In this document: positions 1-9,027 of the stretch, one piece after another
How positions within the stretch are numbered: the stretch's first letter is position 1
Layout of the letters: each line of letters begins with the position of its first letter
Assembly (NCBI GenBank): GCA_965216155.1
Contig: CBDCFD010000007.1
Span: forward strand, 1,984,001 to 2,048,000
Direction of reading: 5' to 3'
DNA: 64,000 bases
DNA from: CATOSP01 sp965216155
GTDB taxonomy: Bacteria > Chloroflexota > Dehalococcoidia > Lucifugimonadales > UBA3495
Position numbers and translations under genes: made by a program
Notes under the pieces: model-generated
The model's input: the letters and a program-made list of their open reading frames with translations, nothing else
What the model was told of the DNA's origin: nothing
The model's database searches: none

Positions 1-1266
1 CGCTTCGATGACGGCGCGGCCGGTCGATTGGCGGCCCTTTTGGTCGATAGCGATGGTGTCGCCGGTGCCGATGAGGGCTCTGCCGTAGCGTTGGCGCCGG
101 TCGGAATGGCCGGCGGCAGGATTGTGGACTCTCTGGCGTTTGGGCAGATGCTGTTGCTGGCGGAATGGCCGGCCGGCGGGCGGGCCGTGGCGGTCGACGT
201 TGGCTTTCTGTTTGGTGCGGCCGTTCACTGGTCGGATCTCCAGTACGCGCTTGGGCAGGCTGGCGATGGTGGTGAAGTCTTGGCCCTGGAGGGCGGCGTC
301 GTAGCAGTGGGTCTTGCGTACGTTCAGTTGCTGGCGTGCCCAGGATACCGAAGCGGCGTCGGTGAGCTGGAGAGGTAAGCCGGTGTTGCGCAGGTCGCGG
401 CTGATGGCAGGGAGGGCAGCGTTGACGTGAGCGGCTGATGCCAGGTTCGAGCGGTTCAAGCGTTCCGTGATGCGTGTGAGCAGCCCTGGCTGGTCGGCTA
501 GGAATTGCTCGATAGGCTGGTTCCCCTTGGCGAGGTTGCAGTCTCGGCAACAGGCTACGAGGTTATCGACGCGGTCGGAGCCGGTGGCGCGTGGTCGCAC
601 GTGGTCGATTTCGAGGCGTACTTTGGAGCGTTGGCAACAGACGCAACGGCCGCCGTCTCGTTCGAGGATGTAGGCTCTGACCTGCCATCCGAAGAGGGTG
701 CCGCGTTGGTACTCGATGCCTTTGATATCCGGGTTCACCATCAGCTGTTGGTCAAACTTGTTGCGCTCAATGCGAGTCCTCGTGATGGGGTACATCCGGC
801 GTAGGGTGGTGTCGACGAGCCGCATGGTGTCGTGGCGCAGGCTGTCGACGGACGGCGGGAGAGTGCCGGGCTTGCGCCGGCGGTTGTTGAAACGTGGAGC
901 GCGGAATCGGAGGCGGCAGCGGCGGCTCCTGCGGTACTGGCGGCGCTTGGTGAGCGTGGCCTTGATGTTGGTGGCGCGGTGCTTGAGTTCGTAGGCTCCG
1001 AGGACGCGTCGTTGTCCGCTCTCGTCGTCGGTGACTATGTCCATGCCGGTGGTTCTGCTGCCTGGGTCGATGTTGAGGGCGACTTCCTGTACGTCGCTGT
1101 CGGCGCGGGTGCGGTCCAGCAGGCGGATGCCGAAGATGCCGCGTATGTGGTGGGGTACGGCGCGGCCTTTGGTCAGCAGCTTGCGGGCGCGTGCTGGGTG
1201 GCAGGGCATCAATGGGTGACGGTCTGAGCTGAAGACGGGAGTGGGTTGGTAGTCGGTATAGTTCAT
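1..1266 (-). CDS. iscB: IscB RNA-guided nuclease (3' end beyond the left edge)
   Basis: Reading the reverse complement from an ATG at 1266 gives a frame open to the window edge, 422 codons so far. IscB is the omega-RNA-guided nickase/endonuclease of IS200/IS605-like elements and the ancestor group of Cas9. Seen here: an N-terminal PLMP motif with PLMPCHPARARKLL at residues 18-31; RuvC-I IDPGSRTTG with Asp67; YELKHR with Glu93 (RuvC-II) followed by an Arg-rich bridge helix (RRQYRRSRRCR); an HNH core LEIDHVRPRATG with His222 and the CxxCN-type end CCRDCN; and RuvC-III KTHCYDAA with His320 and Asp323. All catalytic residues are present, so it looks intact. A KHGFP-like C-terminal segment follows. 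No TnpA is in view. The start is preceded by AAGGTG. The plus-strand frames here are only shadows of this gene. Confidence 0.93.
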   Translation of the reverse strand, partial: MNYTDYQPTPVFSSDRHPLMPCHPARARKLLTKGRAVPHHIRGIFGIRLLDRTRADSDVQEVALNIDPGSRTTGMDIVTDDESGQRRVLGAYELKHRATNIKATLTKRRQYRRSRRCRLRFRAPRFNNRRRKPGTLPPSVDSLRHDTMRLVDTTLRRMYPITRTRIERNKFDQQLMVNPDIKGIEYQRGTLFGWQVRAYILERDGGRCVCCQRSKVRLEIDHVRPRATGSDRVDNLVACCRDCNLAKGNQPIEQFLADQPGLLTRITERLNRSNLASAAHVNAALPAISRDLRNTGLPLQLTDAASVSWARQQLNVRKTHCYDAALQGQDFTTIASLPKRVLEIRPVNGRTKQKANVDRHGPPAGRPFRQQQHLPKRQRVHNPAAGHSDRRQRYGRALIGTGDTIAIDQKGRQSTGRAVIEA

Positions 1267-1545
1267 CACCTTACGGTGTCTCCTGAAGGGTGCGGCGCAT
1301 CCTCGCCAAGGTCTGCAGCAGGCGTTGGGGCTGGCATGGCCAACCCCGGGCTTTCGGCGCGTTGCTTTGGCATTGCTCGTCCTTGGGCCTTGCAGTTCTC
1401 ATCCCTAGGCTTCGGGAGTCCGGGACTGGATGAACATCCCGGAGTGCGTTGCTAACCTGCTGGCGACGTAGCCGCGTGTAGCCGCTGAGGCTGATAGGAC
1501 TGCTCTCGTTTGGGATTACGCATTCCGTCATGGACGGTCTCCATA
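1267..1545 (-). ncRNA. omega RNA (HEARO-type) of iscB, 5' end approximate
   Basis: IscB guide RNAs lie directly upstream of iscB on the same strand and end close to its start codon. This 280-nt stretch has no coding sense and is rich in helices: GGGGTTGGC-CAT-GCCAGCCCC (plus coordinates 1327-1347, nine pairs), CCGTC-CAT-GACGG (1524-1536), and a CATCC/GGATG arm around 1405-1435. By family knowledge the guide is at the 5' end, taken from the DNA flanking the element, which here would be around 1530-1560. The exact 5' end cannot be fixed by eye. Confidence 0.7.
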
Positions 1546-1848
1546 TTCGCCTACTTGAACAATCCTACTAAAGAGTTCCGAGTGTCCCTTTCTAACACTT
1601 TCCTGCTGAGCATTGACAGTTCGGATATTGTTCTCTACTTGCGAATACTGTTGTTGCAAGTCCTCCCGGTTGCCAAGCAGGAGAGCTTCCTCTATCTTCT
1701 TCCCCATTTCTGCGTACCGCTCATCGAAATTGGCAAATTGTTCCTCCGCATCTGTGATGGCCTCCCTCGACGTAGAGGCCTCTTCTTCCAATTTGGAGAG
1801 GCGATCTAGTGGTCCGAAATTTTTGTAATGATGGGTTGATTGATACAA
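1528..1848 (-). CDS. Coiled-coil hypothetical protein, cut at its 3' end by the iscB element
   Basis: A 106-codon frame starting at TTG 1848. It is rich in Glu, Gln, Arg and Ala with heptad-like spacing (KLEEEASTSREAITDAEEQF), which predicts one long coiled coil. I do not recognise the family. The frame runs straight into the start of the omega-RNA region and stops at 1528, so the natural C-terminus was probably removed when the IscB element inserted. The 5' end is also uncertain, because a stop lies just upstream of the TTG. It may be a relic. Confidence 0.4.
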   Translation of the reverse strand: MYQSTHHYKNFGPLDRLSKLEEEASTSREAITDAEEQFANFDERYAEMGKKIEEALLLGNREDLQQQYSQVENNIRTVNAQQESVRKGHSELFSRIVQVGEYGDRP

Positions 1849-2061
1849 GGGCCTTCTCTGGCCATACTGGGCTTATGGAGACAATCGCCGAGCAATCTGG
1901 CATTCCACCCGTCATTTCAAGGATGTTGGTCTACTAGCCGCAACACGGAGATGACACCCACTAGGGGTGCGGAACAAACGGGGGTTTTCGCCGCCGCGGC
2001 CGACGGGGGATGAGAAAATTGCCAAACTCTCTTGGGAGGGGAGGAGCGCGGGTGCTTCGGC

Positions 2062-2271
2062 CTATGCCCGGTCGAAGTCTGACCTGGAGATTCCCAAGTT
2101 TCTGCGAATTCGGTGGAGGGTGCCCGTGGCCAGATCACGATTCCCGTGCCTGGGAATGGGGGTCCGCCGACCGTTTGCCGGGTTCACCCACAGCTCGTGG
2201 GATCCATCTGCTTGCCGCTGGAATCTGCAGCCCAGGATCTCCAGCTTTCTGCGCATTTCCCGGTAGGTCAT
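2062..2271 (-). CDS. hicA: HicA family mRNA interferase toxin
   Basis: A 69-aa toxin of the double-stranded-RNA-binding fold that cleaves mRNA when not bound by HicB. The family signature is clear: the catalytic His25 lies in GSHELW, followed by a PxH segment (PIPRHGNRDL) and the GTLHRIRRNLGIS helix. The length is typical for HicA. The start ATG at 2271 overlaps the end of hicB by four bases (ATGA), the normal arrangement when hicB comes first. Readings from further upstream would only translate hicB out of frame. It appears intact. Confidence 0.9.
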   Translation of the reverse strand: MTYREMRRKLEILGCRFQRQADGSHELWVNPANGRRTPIPRHGNRDLATGTLHRIRRNLGISRSDFDRA

Positions 2272-2513
2272 GCGGTTACGGTCAGGCTGCCTTCCCGGCT
2301 GCGCAGGGGGGTTATCTCCGGGGGCAGCGGTTCCCCGTTTTCCTTCCGGAGCTGGATGATGCCCTGGGCGACTGCCAAGAGGCTCTTCAAGGTCTCTTCG
2401 GGGGTTTCCCCCCATGCCATGCAGCCCTGCAGGGTGGGGATCTCTGCCAAGTACATCCAGCCTTCGCTCTCCTCAGGGTCGTGAAGAATGTAGTCCAGCT
2501 GGTAGATGTCCAT
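2268..2513 (-). CDS. hicB: HicB family antitoxin
   Basis: An 81-aa antitoxin. The partial RNase-H-like HicB fold is visible in GWMYLAEIPTLQGCMAWG and the helix TPEETLKSLLAVAQGIIQ, and GEPLPPEITP is a usual HicB end. The chosen ATG at 2513 has AGAGGAGAAG just upstream; a longer reading from 2855 has no family similarity. No C-terminal DNA-binding domain is seen, so autoregulation would need another factor or HicA contact. It is the first gene of the hicBA operon. An IS1380 end lies about 260 bp upstream at 2774. Confidence 0.9.
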   Translation of the reverse strand: MDIYQLDYILHDPEESEGWMYLAEIPTLQGCMAWGETPEETLKSLLAVAQGIIQLRKENGEPLPPEITPLRSREGSLTVTA

Positions 2514-2773
2514 CTCTTCTCCTCTGGATCGGGTGTGATCAATGGTGAAGTCTCTTCCATTGTCCTCTTTTGGAACTTTTCGTTCAAAGGGCAGGCTTTC
2601 AGCAGGCTCTCTCGTTCTTGGAGTTTCGCAACTGCGGTCTGGAGGGATGGTCAGAGGCAAGGAGCACAAGCGTCGCCGTAGGAACTGTCGGGCCGGGAGA
2701 GCTGCAGCCACCGGAAGCCGCGGGGCGACAAGGGGGCGTGTAACTGTTCCTGACAATCTGAAATAATATGATC

Positions 2774-4518
2774 CTAAGCCCGAATCCACCGAAGGGATGA
2801 CGTTACAGCGGCGGAATGGGTGATGAGGGGCAAGGGGAGGAGATGGTCCGGGCACAATTGCGGGTAGAGGGGGCCGGTGTCTGTCTTCAGTCGCCGCAGG
2901 GAGACCTTGTGACCGTCTGGGGACGTTGGGTAGGGTGAGATGGCGGTGAGAGGACGCAGCAGGAGACCCTCGCGGACCGGGCTGGTGCGAGTTGGCGGGG
3001 ACGTTCGGTTAGCCGTGGGGTGGCCCAGGTACCGATGTTGCTGTCAGGCTGGAAGTGGAATCGCTCGCAGCCGTGCCAGGGCGCGGCTGAACTGGATTTC
3101 CCAAGGCCAATGCTTGGGAAGATGCAAAGTGAGGCGGCGTGCCGAGCGGGTGAGCCGTCCCGGCAGGGCGAAGAACCGCCGCCGGAGGGTCTTGGTGGTC
3201 ACGATCTGCTCGCCCAGACCGATTCGCGCCGTCCAGCGGGTCAGGTTGTGGGCCATCACCTGTAGCGCCAGCCAGGCGGCATTGGCGGCGAAGCGGCCGG
3301 ACGGCATGTGGTTCAGCCCGACGTCGTACTTGAGGTCTCGGATGGCATTCTCGATCTCGGCGTGGCGGCGATGGTCAGCCTCCAGTTCGAGCATCTCCCC
3401 GCCCCGGTCGGTGATGAAGCCGTGATAGCTGTAGGTGGCGAAGAGGGCCAGTTGAGAACCGGGCGTGGGCTTCACCCGCCGGACTATGAGCCGCACCGGT
3501 GCGGCGCCGGGCTCAGTCCGGAAGGGGGTGTAGGTGGTCTCCGCCACATCGGCGGCGCCGTCCATCCAGTAGGGGATGGGCGTCCAGTCCTGCTCCGGTA
3601 TCGCCTCGATGAGATTGCGCAGACTTTGGCGCTGGCGGATGGTGATGGAGAAGCGCACGTTCATCTTGCGGCAGACGGATACCACGCTATGAGTGTAGAA
3701 GCCGCTGTCGGCCCGCACCGTGAGTTGCCCCCGGGCTCCGGCATGGCGAACCCGGCTCACCGTCTCCCGCAGGAAGTGGGCGGTGCCCCGAGCGGTATTG
3801 GCGCGGACCTCTCGCAGTCGGGACATCAGCACGTCCCCGGTGCCGGCGGCGATGGCCAACAGCGGGTGATAGCCCCGCTTGCCGGTATAGCCGTGGTGTC
3901 GCGCTCCCTCCTTGGCCAGACCGTAGGTCTCGCAGATGGTCGAATCAAGGTCGATGGTGAATGGTGCGTCGCCGGGTCCGGCCCCAGCCGCCCATGCCCG
4001 GGCCAGCAACTCCCGGCTCACCCGGTCCAGTTGGCGGACGTGGCCCCAGCGAAAGCTGCGCAGGAAGGCGCCCAGAGCCTGCCCTCGCGAAAGCGGGGGG
4101 TGGATGGCGCCTTGACCGTGCCGCCCAGCGTGCAGGCCGTCCCCCCGGTGCGCAACGCATCGGCGTCGTCGATGCAGTCGCCGCCAGCCAGTGCGGAGGC
4201 CACCAGCGTCATCATCTTGTCGCCGGTGTTGGCCCGCCCCGGGGCGCTGCCGAGATCGAGGTGATGGTCGACGAGTTCCCACAGGCCCAGGTGCCGGGCG
4301 AGGGTGGCCGGCAGGAGCAGACCGGCATTGGCCACCAAGCGATGGTCGTCGAAGGTGATTTGGATCCGGTCGGGGTGGTTGCGTGGCAGCATCTATTGAG
4401 TGCTCCTTTTCCGGGGTCGGTTTTCTGTTGCAAAACCATTATCCCGGATTCAGAGGAGCACCTTCCTGCCACTTCAGGACGCTAACCTAACGCCCTCCCT
4501 CGGTGGATTCGGGTTTAG
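2774..4518 (-). mobile_element. IS1380-family insertion sequence, copy 1
   Basis: Bounded by inverted ends: CTAAGCCCGAATCCACCGA at 2774 and its near-perfect complement at 4500-4518. The single transposase gene is on the minus strand and is frameshifted. Its right end cuts into an IS21, removing the 5' part of istA. I see no clear target-site duplication. The same ends bound copy 2 at 9863 and 14473. The 270 bp between the left end and the transposase stop hold no gene. Confidence 0.85.
3044..4392 (-). pseudogene. IS1380-family DDE transposase, frameshifted
   Basis: Two overlapping minus-strand frames make one transposase. The N-terminal part (from ATG 4392) has DDHRLVANAGLLLPATLAR and GDCIDDADALRTG; the C-terminal part carries the DDE triad in FTIDLDSTICE, VRADSGFY and HAEIENAIRDLKYDVG. 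Compared with the family pattern APST-LGxFLRSF, there are 23 extra bases between Ser-Thr and Leu-Gly near 4085-4110, next to a run of six C on the coding strand. This throws the reading out of frame. Copy 2 has the same insertion. The triad is otherwise intact. Confidence 0.88.
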
Positions 4519-4692
4519 GAGGTGCTATCCGCCGTCCAGGACGCCAGCCGGCTGGGGGCGATCAGCTTCGACGCGGTGAAGCACCTGGTGCTGTGCCGGC
4601 TGGAAGGCAGGCCGCCCCGGCTGGACCTGGAGCTGTATCCCTACGTGCCGCGGGTGCGGGTGAGCGCCACCTCCGCGGGGAGGGCGGCATGA
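4519..4692 (+). pseudogene. istA: istA 3' fragment (IS21 transposase C-terminus)
   Basis: A 57-codon open stretch in the frame ending at TGA 4690-4692: EVLSAVQDASRLGAISFDAV then VKHLVLCRLEGRPPRLDLEL. This is the usual C-terminus of IstA in IS21 elements, and it overlaps the istB start by ATGA as IS21 genes normally do. The remaining nine tenths of istA are missing because IS1380 copy 1 abuts at 4518. Confidence 0.8.
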
Positions 4693-5471
4693 GCAGTAAG
4701 TCCACGCTGCTTTTGGAACACCACCTGAAGGAGCTGAAGCTGCCCAGCTTCCTGAGAGAGTACGGGAAGATGGCTGCCCGGTGCGCCGCCGAGGGAGTGG
4801 ACCACACGGAGTACCTGCTCAGGCTCGCCGAACTGGAGCTCATAGACCGCCGCCAGCGCATGGTGGAGCGGCGGATCCGGGCCGCCCGTTTCCCGGCCGT
4901 GAAGATCCTGGACATCTTCGACTTCCCGGCAATCCCCTCGGTGAACAAACAACTGGTGATGGAGCTGGCCCGGTGCGAATACATCCAGCGCCGTGAAAAC
5001 GTCATCGCCGTCGGCAACAGCGGCGCCGGCAAGACCCACATCGCCCTGGGTCTGGGACTGGCCGCCTGCCAGCGCGGGATGCCGGTGGGCTTCACCGCCG
5101 CCGCCGCCCTGGTCCACGAGCTGATGGAGGCCCGGGACGAGAGACGGCTGCTCAACCTGCAGCGGCAGCTTTCCCGCCTCGGCCTGCTGATCATCGACGA
5201 ACTAGGCTTCGTCCCCCTGTCCCCCACCGGGGCGGAACTCCTCTTCGAGGTCTTCAGCCAGCGCTACGAGCGGGGCTCCATCCTGGTCACCACCAACCTG
5301 CCTTTCGACGAGTGGACCGAGGTGTTCGGATCGGAACGCCTCACCGGCGCGCTGCTGGACCGGCTCACCCACCACGTCCATATTCTGGAGATGAACGGCG
5401 ACAGCTACCGCCTCCGCCACAGCCGGCAGAGCGCCGCCTACCAGGTCTCGGACGAGCCGGAAGACTCCTGA
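4689..5471 (+). CDS. istB: IstB-like ATP-binding protein of an IS21 element
   Basis: A 260-aa AAA+ helper ATPase that stimulates IstA strand transfer. The N-terminal helical domain has HHLKELKLPSFLREYG; Walker A is GNSGAGKTHIA (about residues 113-123); Walker B is LLIIDELGF; then TTNLPFDEWTEVFGSERL and the end RLTHHVHILEMNGDSYRLR. The length and all motifs are normal, so the protein looks functional, but its partner istA is reduced to 57 codons here. The start ATG overlaps the istA stop. A longer in-frame reading back to 4503 has no family similarity. Confidence 0.93.
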   Translation: MSSKSTLLLEHHLKELKLPSFLREYGKMAARCAAEGVDHTEYLLRLAELELIDRRQRMVERRIRAARFPAVKILDIFDFPAIPSVNKQLVMELARCEYIQRRENVIAVGNSGAGKTHIALGLGLAACQRGMPVGFTAAAALVHELMEARDERRLLNLQRQLSRLGLLIIDELGFVPLSPTGAELLFEVFSQRYERGSILVTTNLPFDEWTEVFGSERLTGALLDRLTHHVHILEMNGDSYRLRHSRQSAAYQVSDEPEDS

Positions 5472-5573
5472 CTCAATCCGGACCTGCGGACCCCTGCTCC
5501 TGACCTCACTCCGCCCGGCTCCCAATTCAGTTCTTTCTCATCGTGCCGGTGGTACACGATTCCTCCGCCGCAG

Positions 5574-5830
5574 TGGGACACCTTGTCGCCGCCCTTGACA
5601 ATGGTCAAGAGTTTCCCCGGGTTTCCGGTTAAGGACTCACACGATTGAGCAAGAATAACCTCTGGATTTCGTAGTTCGCACTCCCAAGCTGCCAACACGC
5701 GCCAGCCATCTGCCTGGAGCGGGACAACATGCTGTTGATCGCGGATCCGTGGTCGCTCAAGCTTGGGCTTCCAATTCTTGCGGCTGTCCAGCCCATTCTC
5801 TCCACCATCAAGCGTCCTGTCTCTGGGCAT
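5574..5830 (-). pseudogene. vsr: Vsr-type mismatch endonuclease, C-terminal fragment
   Basis: The minus frame from 5830 contains NWKPKLERPRIRDQQHV and GWRVLAAWECELRNPE, which match the C-terminal part of very-short-patch repair endonucleases (pattern FWxxKLxxNxxRD and GWxVLxxWECEL). The N-terminal half with the catalytic Asp and the zinc-binding Cys/His set is absent, and the 3' side merges with the IS21 flank. Vsr genes normally sit next to a cytosine methylase; none is here. A relic. Confidence 0.65.
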
Positions 5831-6061
5831 ACACAGTAACGGTTATCGTAAAAATACTCATAAATATCAATGATATACCAATAAAGCTTGGATTTACATT
5901 CATTATAGAAATAACATATTGACGTATCTTTCTGCAAGTCGTAAATTACATCATGTCTCCGCCAGGACCTGTGTCTGACGGGTCACCCGGCGGATATGGG
6001 GAGATATCCACCAAGGTTTGATATTGCCTCCGGCTAATCGGGGCAAAGAGGAGGAAGTACA

Positions 6062-7852
6062 ATGGCCTATGACCTGCTCATCAAGAACGGGCGCGTGGTT
6101 GACGGCTCCGGCGGGCCTTCCTTCTACGCAGATGTGGCGGTGCAAAATGGTAAGATCGTGGGGGTCGGCAAGTTCACTGAACCGGCCACTCGCACTATCA
6201 ACGCTGATGGCCGGGTAGTGGCCCCCGGGTTCATTGACCATCACACTCACTATGACCCCCAGGCGCTATGGGACCCCCTCTGCAATTATACGGTCCAGAA
6301 CGGCAACACCACCGTGGTGGTGGGACAGTGCGGGCAGACTATCGCCCCAGCGCGGCCGGGGGACCATGAGTGGTACCTGAAGTTTTTCGCGGATGCCGAG
6401 GCCATCCCTCTGAGCTCGCTACAGAACGGGGTAAACTTCACCTGGGGGTCCATCGCGGAGTACCTCGATGCCTTGGGTCAAAGGCGCGGCGTCAACGTGG
6501 GCGCCCTGGTCGGCCACTCCGGGGTAAGACGCTACGTTATGGGTGAAGCAGCCTCGGAGCGGGCCGAGGCCACTGCTGAGGAAATCGAGACCATGAAGAG
6601 TCTGGTCCGGGAGGGTATGCTGGCCGGCGCGCTGGGGTTCAGCACTACCCCCAAGGACCGGGATGATCCGGCCGGCGTCGCCGCCGAGGAAGAGCGATAT
6701 ATTCTGGGCGGAGTCCTCGGCGAGCTGGGCAGCGGCCTCTTCCAGGTTAGCGGCGGCTCCCCTGAGGGAGTCTACGCGTCGCATCGTACTGCCAAGGAGC
6801 TATCCCGGAGGAACGGCCGTCCCTCCATTTACAACCTGGTGTCCCAGGAGCTAAACAACCCCGACGGATGGAAAGAGCACCTGCAGTGGCTGGAAGACTC
6901 CTTCAAGTCGGGGATCAGGGCCTATGGCTCCTGCATATCCATCACCGCCGGCCCGATCTTCAACTTGAGGCTGGGATTGGACGTTCCCCAGGACGAAGAC
7001 CTGATCAGCCCGCATATCATGTTCGCGGGTATGCCCACCTGGGACTCGGTCATGGCCCAGCCGTCTCAGGAGCGGATGCGGGCTTTCCGGGACACTGAGA
7101 TCCGCCGGGCGCTGAGCGCAGAGGCGGTGGAGGGCACTGTTGTCCAGGCGTCGCCGGGGTTGGACCGCCGGGGTAATCCACGGGGGTTCTTCAACCGGCG
7201 CTGGGACCTCGTCGAGGTCTTCATGGCCCACCAGGAGAGGAACCGGCAGTTTGAGGGCAAGAGCGTCGAGCAATTGGCCCAAGAGCAGGGCAAGGGGATT
7301 ATGGAGGCCTTCCTGGACCTATCCTTGGACGAGGACCTGGAGACCCATTTCCTATGCGTCGACCGCAACGTAGACGTTGACTCCCAGAGGCAGATACTCG
7401 GCTCGCCCTACACCGTTATCGGCACCATCGACGGCGGCGCGCGGCCGGACACGATGGACCGCTACGAGTACAGCACCAATCTGCTGGGCTACTGGGTGCG
7501 GGAAAAGCAGATTATGTCCCTGGAAGATGCCGTCTACCGGTTGACGGGGAAGACCGCTCTGATGCACGAACTCCATGACCGCGGCTTCATCGCCCCAGGA
7601 AAGGCTGCCGACATAACCATCTTCGATTCTGACACCATTTCCTCCAAACCCCGGGAGCCAGTGGATTATCCTCCGGCCGGCGCTAATGCTAAGCACGTGA
7701 AGCGGGGCGCCATCGGGATAGATTATGTGATTGTCAACGGCGAGGTGTTGCTGGAAGGTGGAGAGCATACCGGGGCGCTGCCCGGCCAGGTCCTACGGGG
7801 ACCCTTGTATCAAGCCGACCGCGCTAGGGCAGGAGTGACTCGCCGGGCATAA
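6062..7852 (+). CDS. N-acyl-D-amino-acid deacylase family amidohydrolase
   Basis: A 596-aa amidohydrolase-3 superfamily enzyme that would hydrolyse an N-acyl or related amide bond with metal help in the cytoplasm. It opens with the composite beta-domain (LLIKNGRVVDGSGGPSFYAD), then the metal-binding GFIDHHTHYDPQALWDP (about residues 60-76), TTVVVGQCG, the GALGFSTTP loop, and C-terminal LTGKTALMHELHDRGFIAPG with AADITIFD typical of the family. The start has GAGGAAG six bases upstream. The substrate is not readable from sequence; long members close to this one are often annotated as D-aminoacylases without proof. The 230 bp upstream are AT-rich and hold no gene. Confidence 0.88.
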   Translation: MAYDLLIKNGRVVDGSGGPSFYADVAVQNGKIVGVGKFTEPATRTINADGRVVAPGFIDHHTHYDPQALWDPLCNYTVQNGNTTVVVGQCGQTIAPARPGDHEWYLKFFADAEAIPLSSLQNGVNFTWGSIAEYLDALGQRRGVNVGALVGHSGVRRYVMGEAASERAEATAEEIETMKSLVREGMLAGALGFSTTPKDRDDPAGVAAEEERYILGGVLGELGSGLFQVSGGSPEGVYASHRTAKELSRRNGRPSIYNLVSQELNNPDGWKEHLQWLEDSFKSGIRAYGSCISITAGPIFNLRLGLDVPQDEDLISPHIMFAGMPTWDSVMAQPSQERMRAFRDTEIRRALSAEAVEGTVVQASPGLDRRGNPRGFFNRRWDLVEVFMAHQERNRQFEGKSVEQLAQEQGKGIMEAFLDLSLDEDLETHFLCVDRNVDVDSQRQILGSPYTVIGTIDGGARPDTMDRYEYSTNLLGYWVREKQIMSLEDAVYRLTGKTALMHELHDRGFIAPGKAADITIFDSDTISSKPREPVDYPPAGANAKHVKRGAIGIDYVIVNGEVLLEGGEHTGALPGQVLRGPLYQADRARAGVTRRA

Positions 7853-8139
7853 ATGGCCCAACCTTCCAAATGCGATTGCCCTGGCCTGGTTTGACAAGGC
7901 TGTTGCCGGGTGCTGGGTTGACGGCCTGCTTGCGGGGGCCGGGGTTTCGCAATTTTCTCCAACGCGGACTGCCGTTATTTTGGAGAGGTATTACGTTCGT
8001 CGCCCCTCGGGGTTTGGGAATGCTCCGGGGACCGGGACTGGGGGAATGGGAGAGGCCCGGTTGGCTCCCAGCCCTGCGCTCCGCGTCCCGCCCTCGGCCC
8101 GTTTGCGCTTGCTGCCTTCCCCTGTTGAGAGGTGAACGC

Positions 8140-8486
8140 ACTCCTCCGCACCCAGGGTCTTGAAGACCCCTGGGCTGGACGGTCCAGTGGTCTCCAGCAC
8201 CACGTGTTCTGTCCCTACTGCGGAGACTAATTCCATGAGGTAGCGGCTGCTGAACGCTATCCGGATTCCCGCGCCGCTGCACTCCGCCATCTCCACTTCG
8301 ACCCTGTTGCTGCCCGTCTCCTCGGAGCGGGCCCAGATGGTCGCCTTCCGGTCCCCGTCTCCCTCGTCCTCCGGTATCTCCAGCCGTATCACGCTGGCGC
8401 CGTCCCTGGTGAATATGGCGTTGGTCCGGGCCGCCTGCTGCAGGTCGCTGACCTTGAATACCGCGTGGAAATTGCCGGCGACTACT
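8140..8486 (-). pseudogene. dnaN: dnaN fragment (DNA polymerase III sliding clamp)
   Basis: A minus-strand frame with VVAGNFHAVFKVSDLQQAAR and AGIRIAFSSRYLMELVSAVG then VVLETTGPSSPGVF, matching the middle and third clamp domains of beta subunits (pattern ExxIAFNxxYLxxAL and SPxVFxP). The first domain and the C-terminal cleft are missing, and the reading ends in unrelated sequence. The other end joins directly to a dehalogenase fragment on the opposite strand at about 8487. This is a second-hand piece, not the cell's clamp gene. Confidence 0.72.
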
Positions 8487-8490
8487 CCAG

Positions 8491-8687
8491 ATGGTGTCCG
8501 TCAGCGACATCCCCAAGCTGTTCATCAACGTCGGCCCGGGGACTATTCTGACGGGCGCGCAGAGAGAGTTCTGCCGGGGCTGGCCCAACCAGCGGGAAGT
8601 AACTGTAAAGGGTCCCATTTCATCCAGGAGGACTCCCCCGCCGAGATAGGGCAGGCCATTGCCGAATGGCTAGCCTCATTGCGCTAG
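8491..8687 (+). pseudogene. Haloalkane dehalogenase C-terminal fragment, frameshifted
   Basis: The plus frame from 8491 reads SDIPKLFINVGPGTILTG and REFCRGWPNQREVTVKG; after a one-base loss near 8612 it continues as SHFIQEDSPAEIGQAIAEWL to the stop at 8687. This is the end of the alpha/beta-hydrolase fold of DhaA/LinB-type haloalkane dehalogenases, including the catalytic His of the HFIQED motif. The nucleophile Asp, halide-binding Trp and cap domain are gone. Confidence 0.75.
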
Positions 8688-9027
8688 CGATTTAGTCGGA
8701 AGGCCCGGCTTGGCAAGTGGGATTGCGGAAGCACGGCCGACGCGAGAAAAGCCAGAAACCGTAGCTGTCCAAGCCGGATACCGCGGAAATTGGCCACGGC
8801 ATTCACAGCATCGCCAGCGCCATAGTATCGCCCGCGGCTTCTTCCATCGGGACGCACACGCTGCGCTGTCGAACGAGCCAGAACGCCCCTGGCCGACCGG
8901 AGCATTGCCCGGCAATACGCCCGCACCATGCTGTCCCGGCTCGCCCCGTCCTTGGTTTAAGCATCCGAGGCTGTGTGCTAGACTACCGTCGCCGGTTCCA
9001 TCCAAAATCCATCCAGGAGTTACGCCC
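8688..9027 (+). other. No recognised gene (340 bp)
   Basis: No recognisable gene on either strand. The minus strand keeps an open stretch of about 80 codons without family similarity. The only useful element is the AGGAG at about 9015, which serves as ribosome binding site for the amidohydrolase that follows. Confidence 0.4.

Noticed and set aside
28..1227. Several plus-strand open frames of 60-130 codons
   Set aside because: They are Ala/Gly/Val-rich shadows of the iscB gene on the other strand, which has all nuclease motifs.
1271..1531. Minus-strand frame of 86 codons upstream of iscB
   Set aside because: It covers the helix-rich omega-RNA region and has no protein-family pattern.
3308..4264. 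Plus-strand open frame of 318 codons antisense to the IS1380 transposase
   Set aside because: Composition is that of an antisense frame in GC-rich DNA; the minus strand carries a recognisable DDE transposase.
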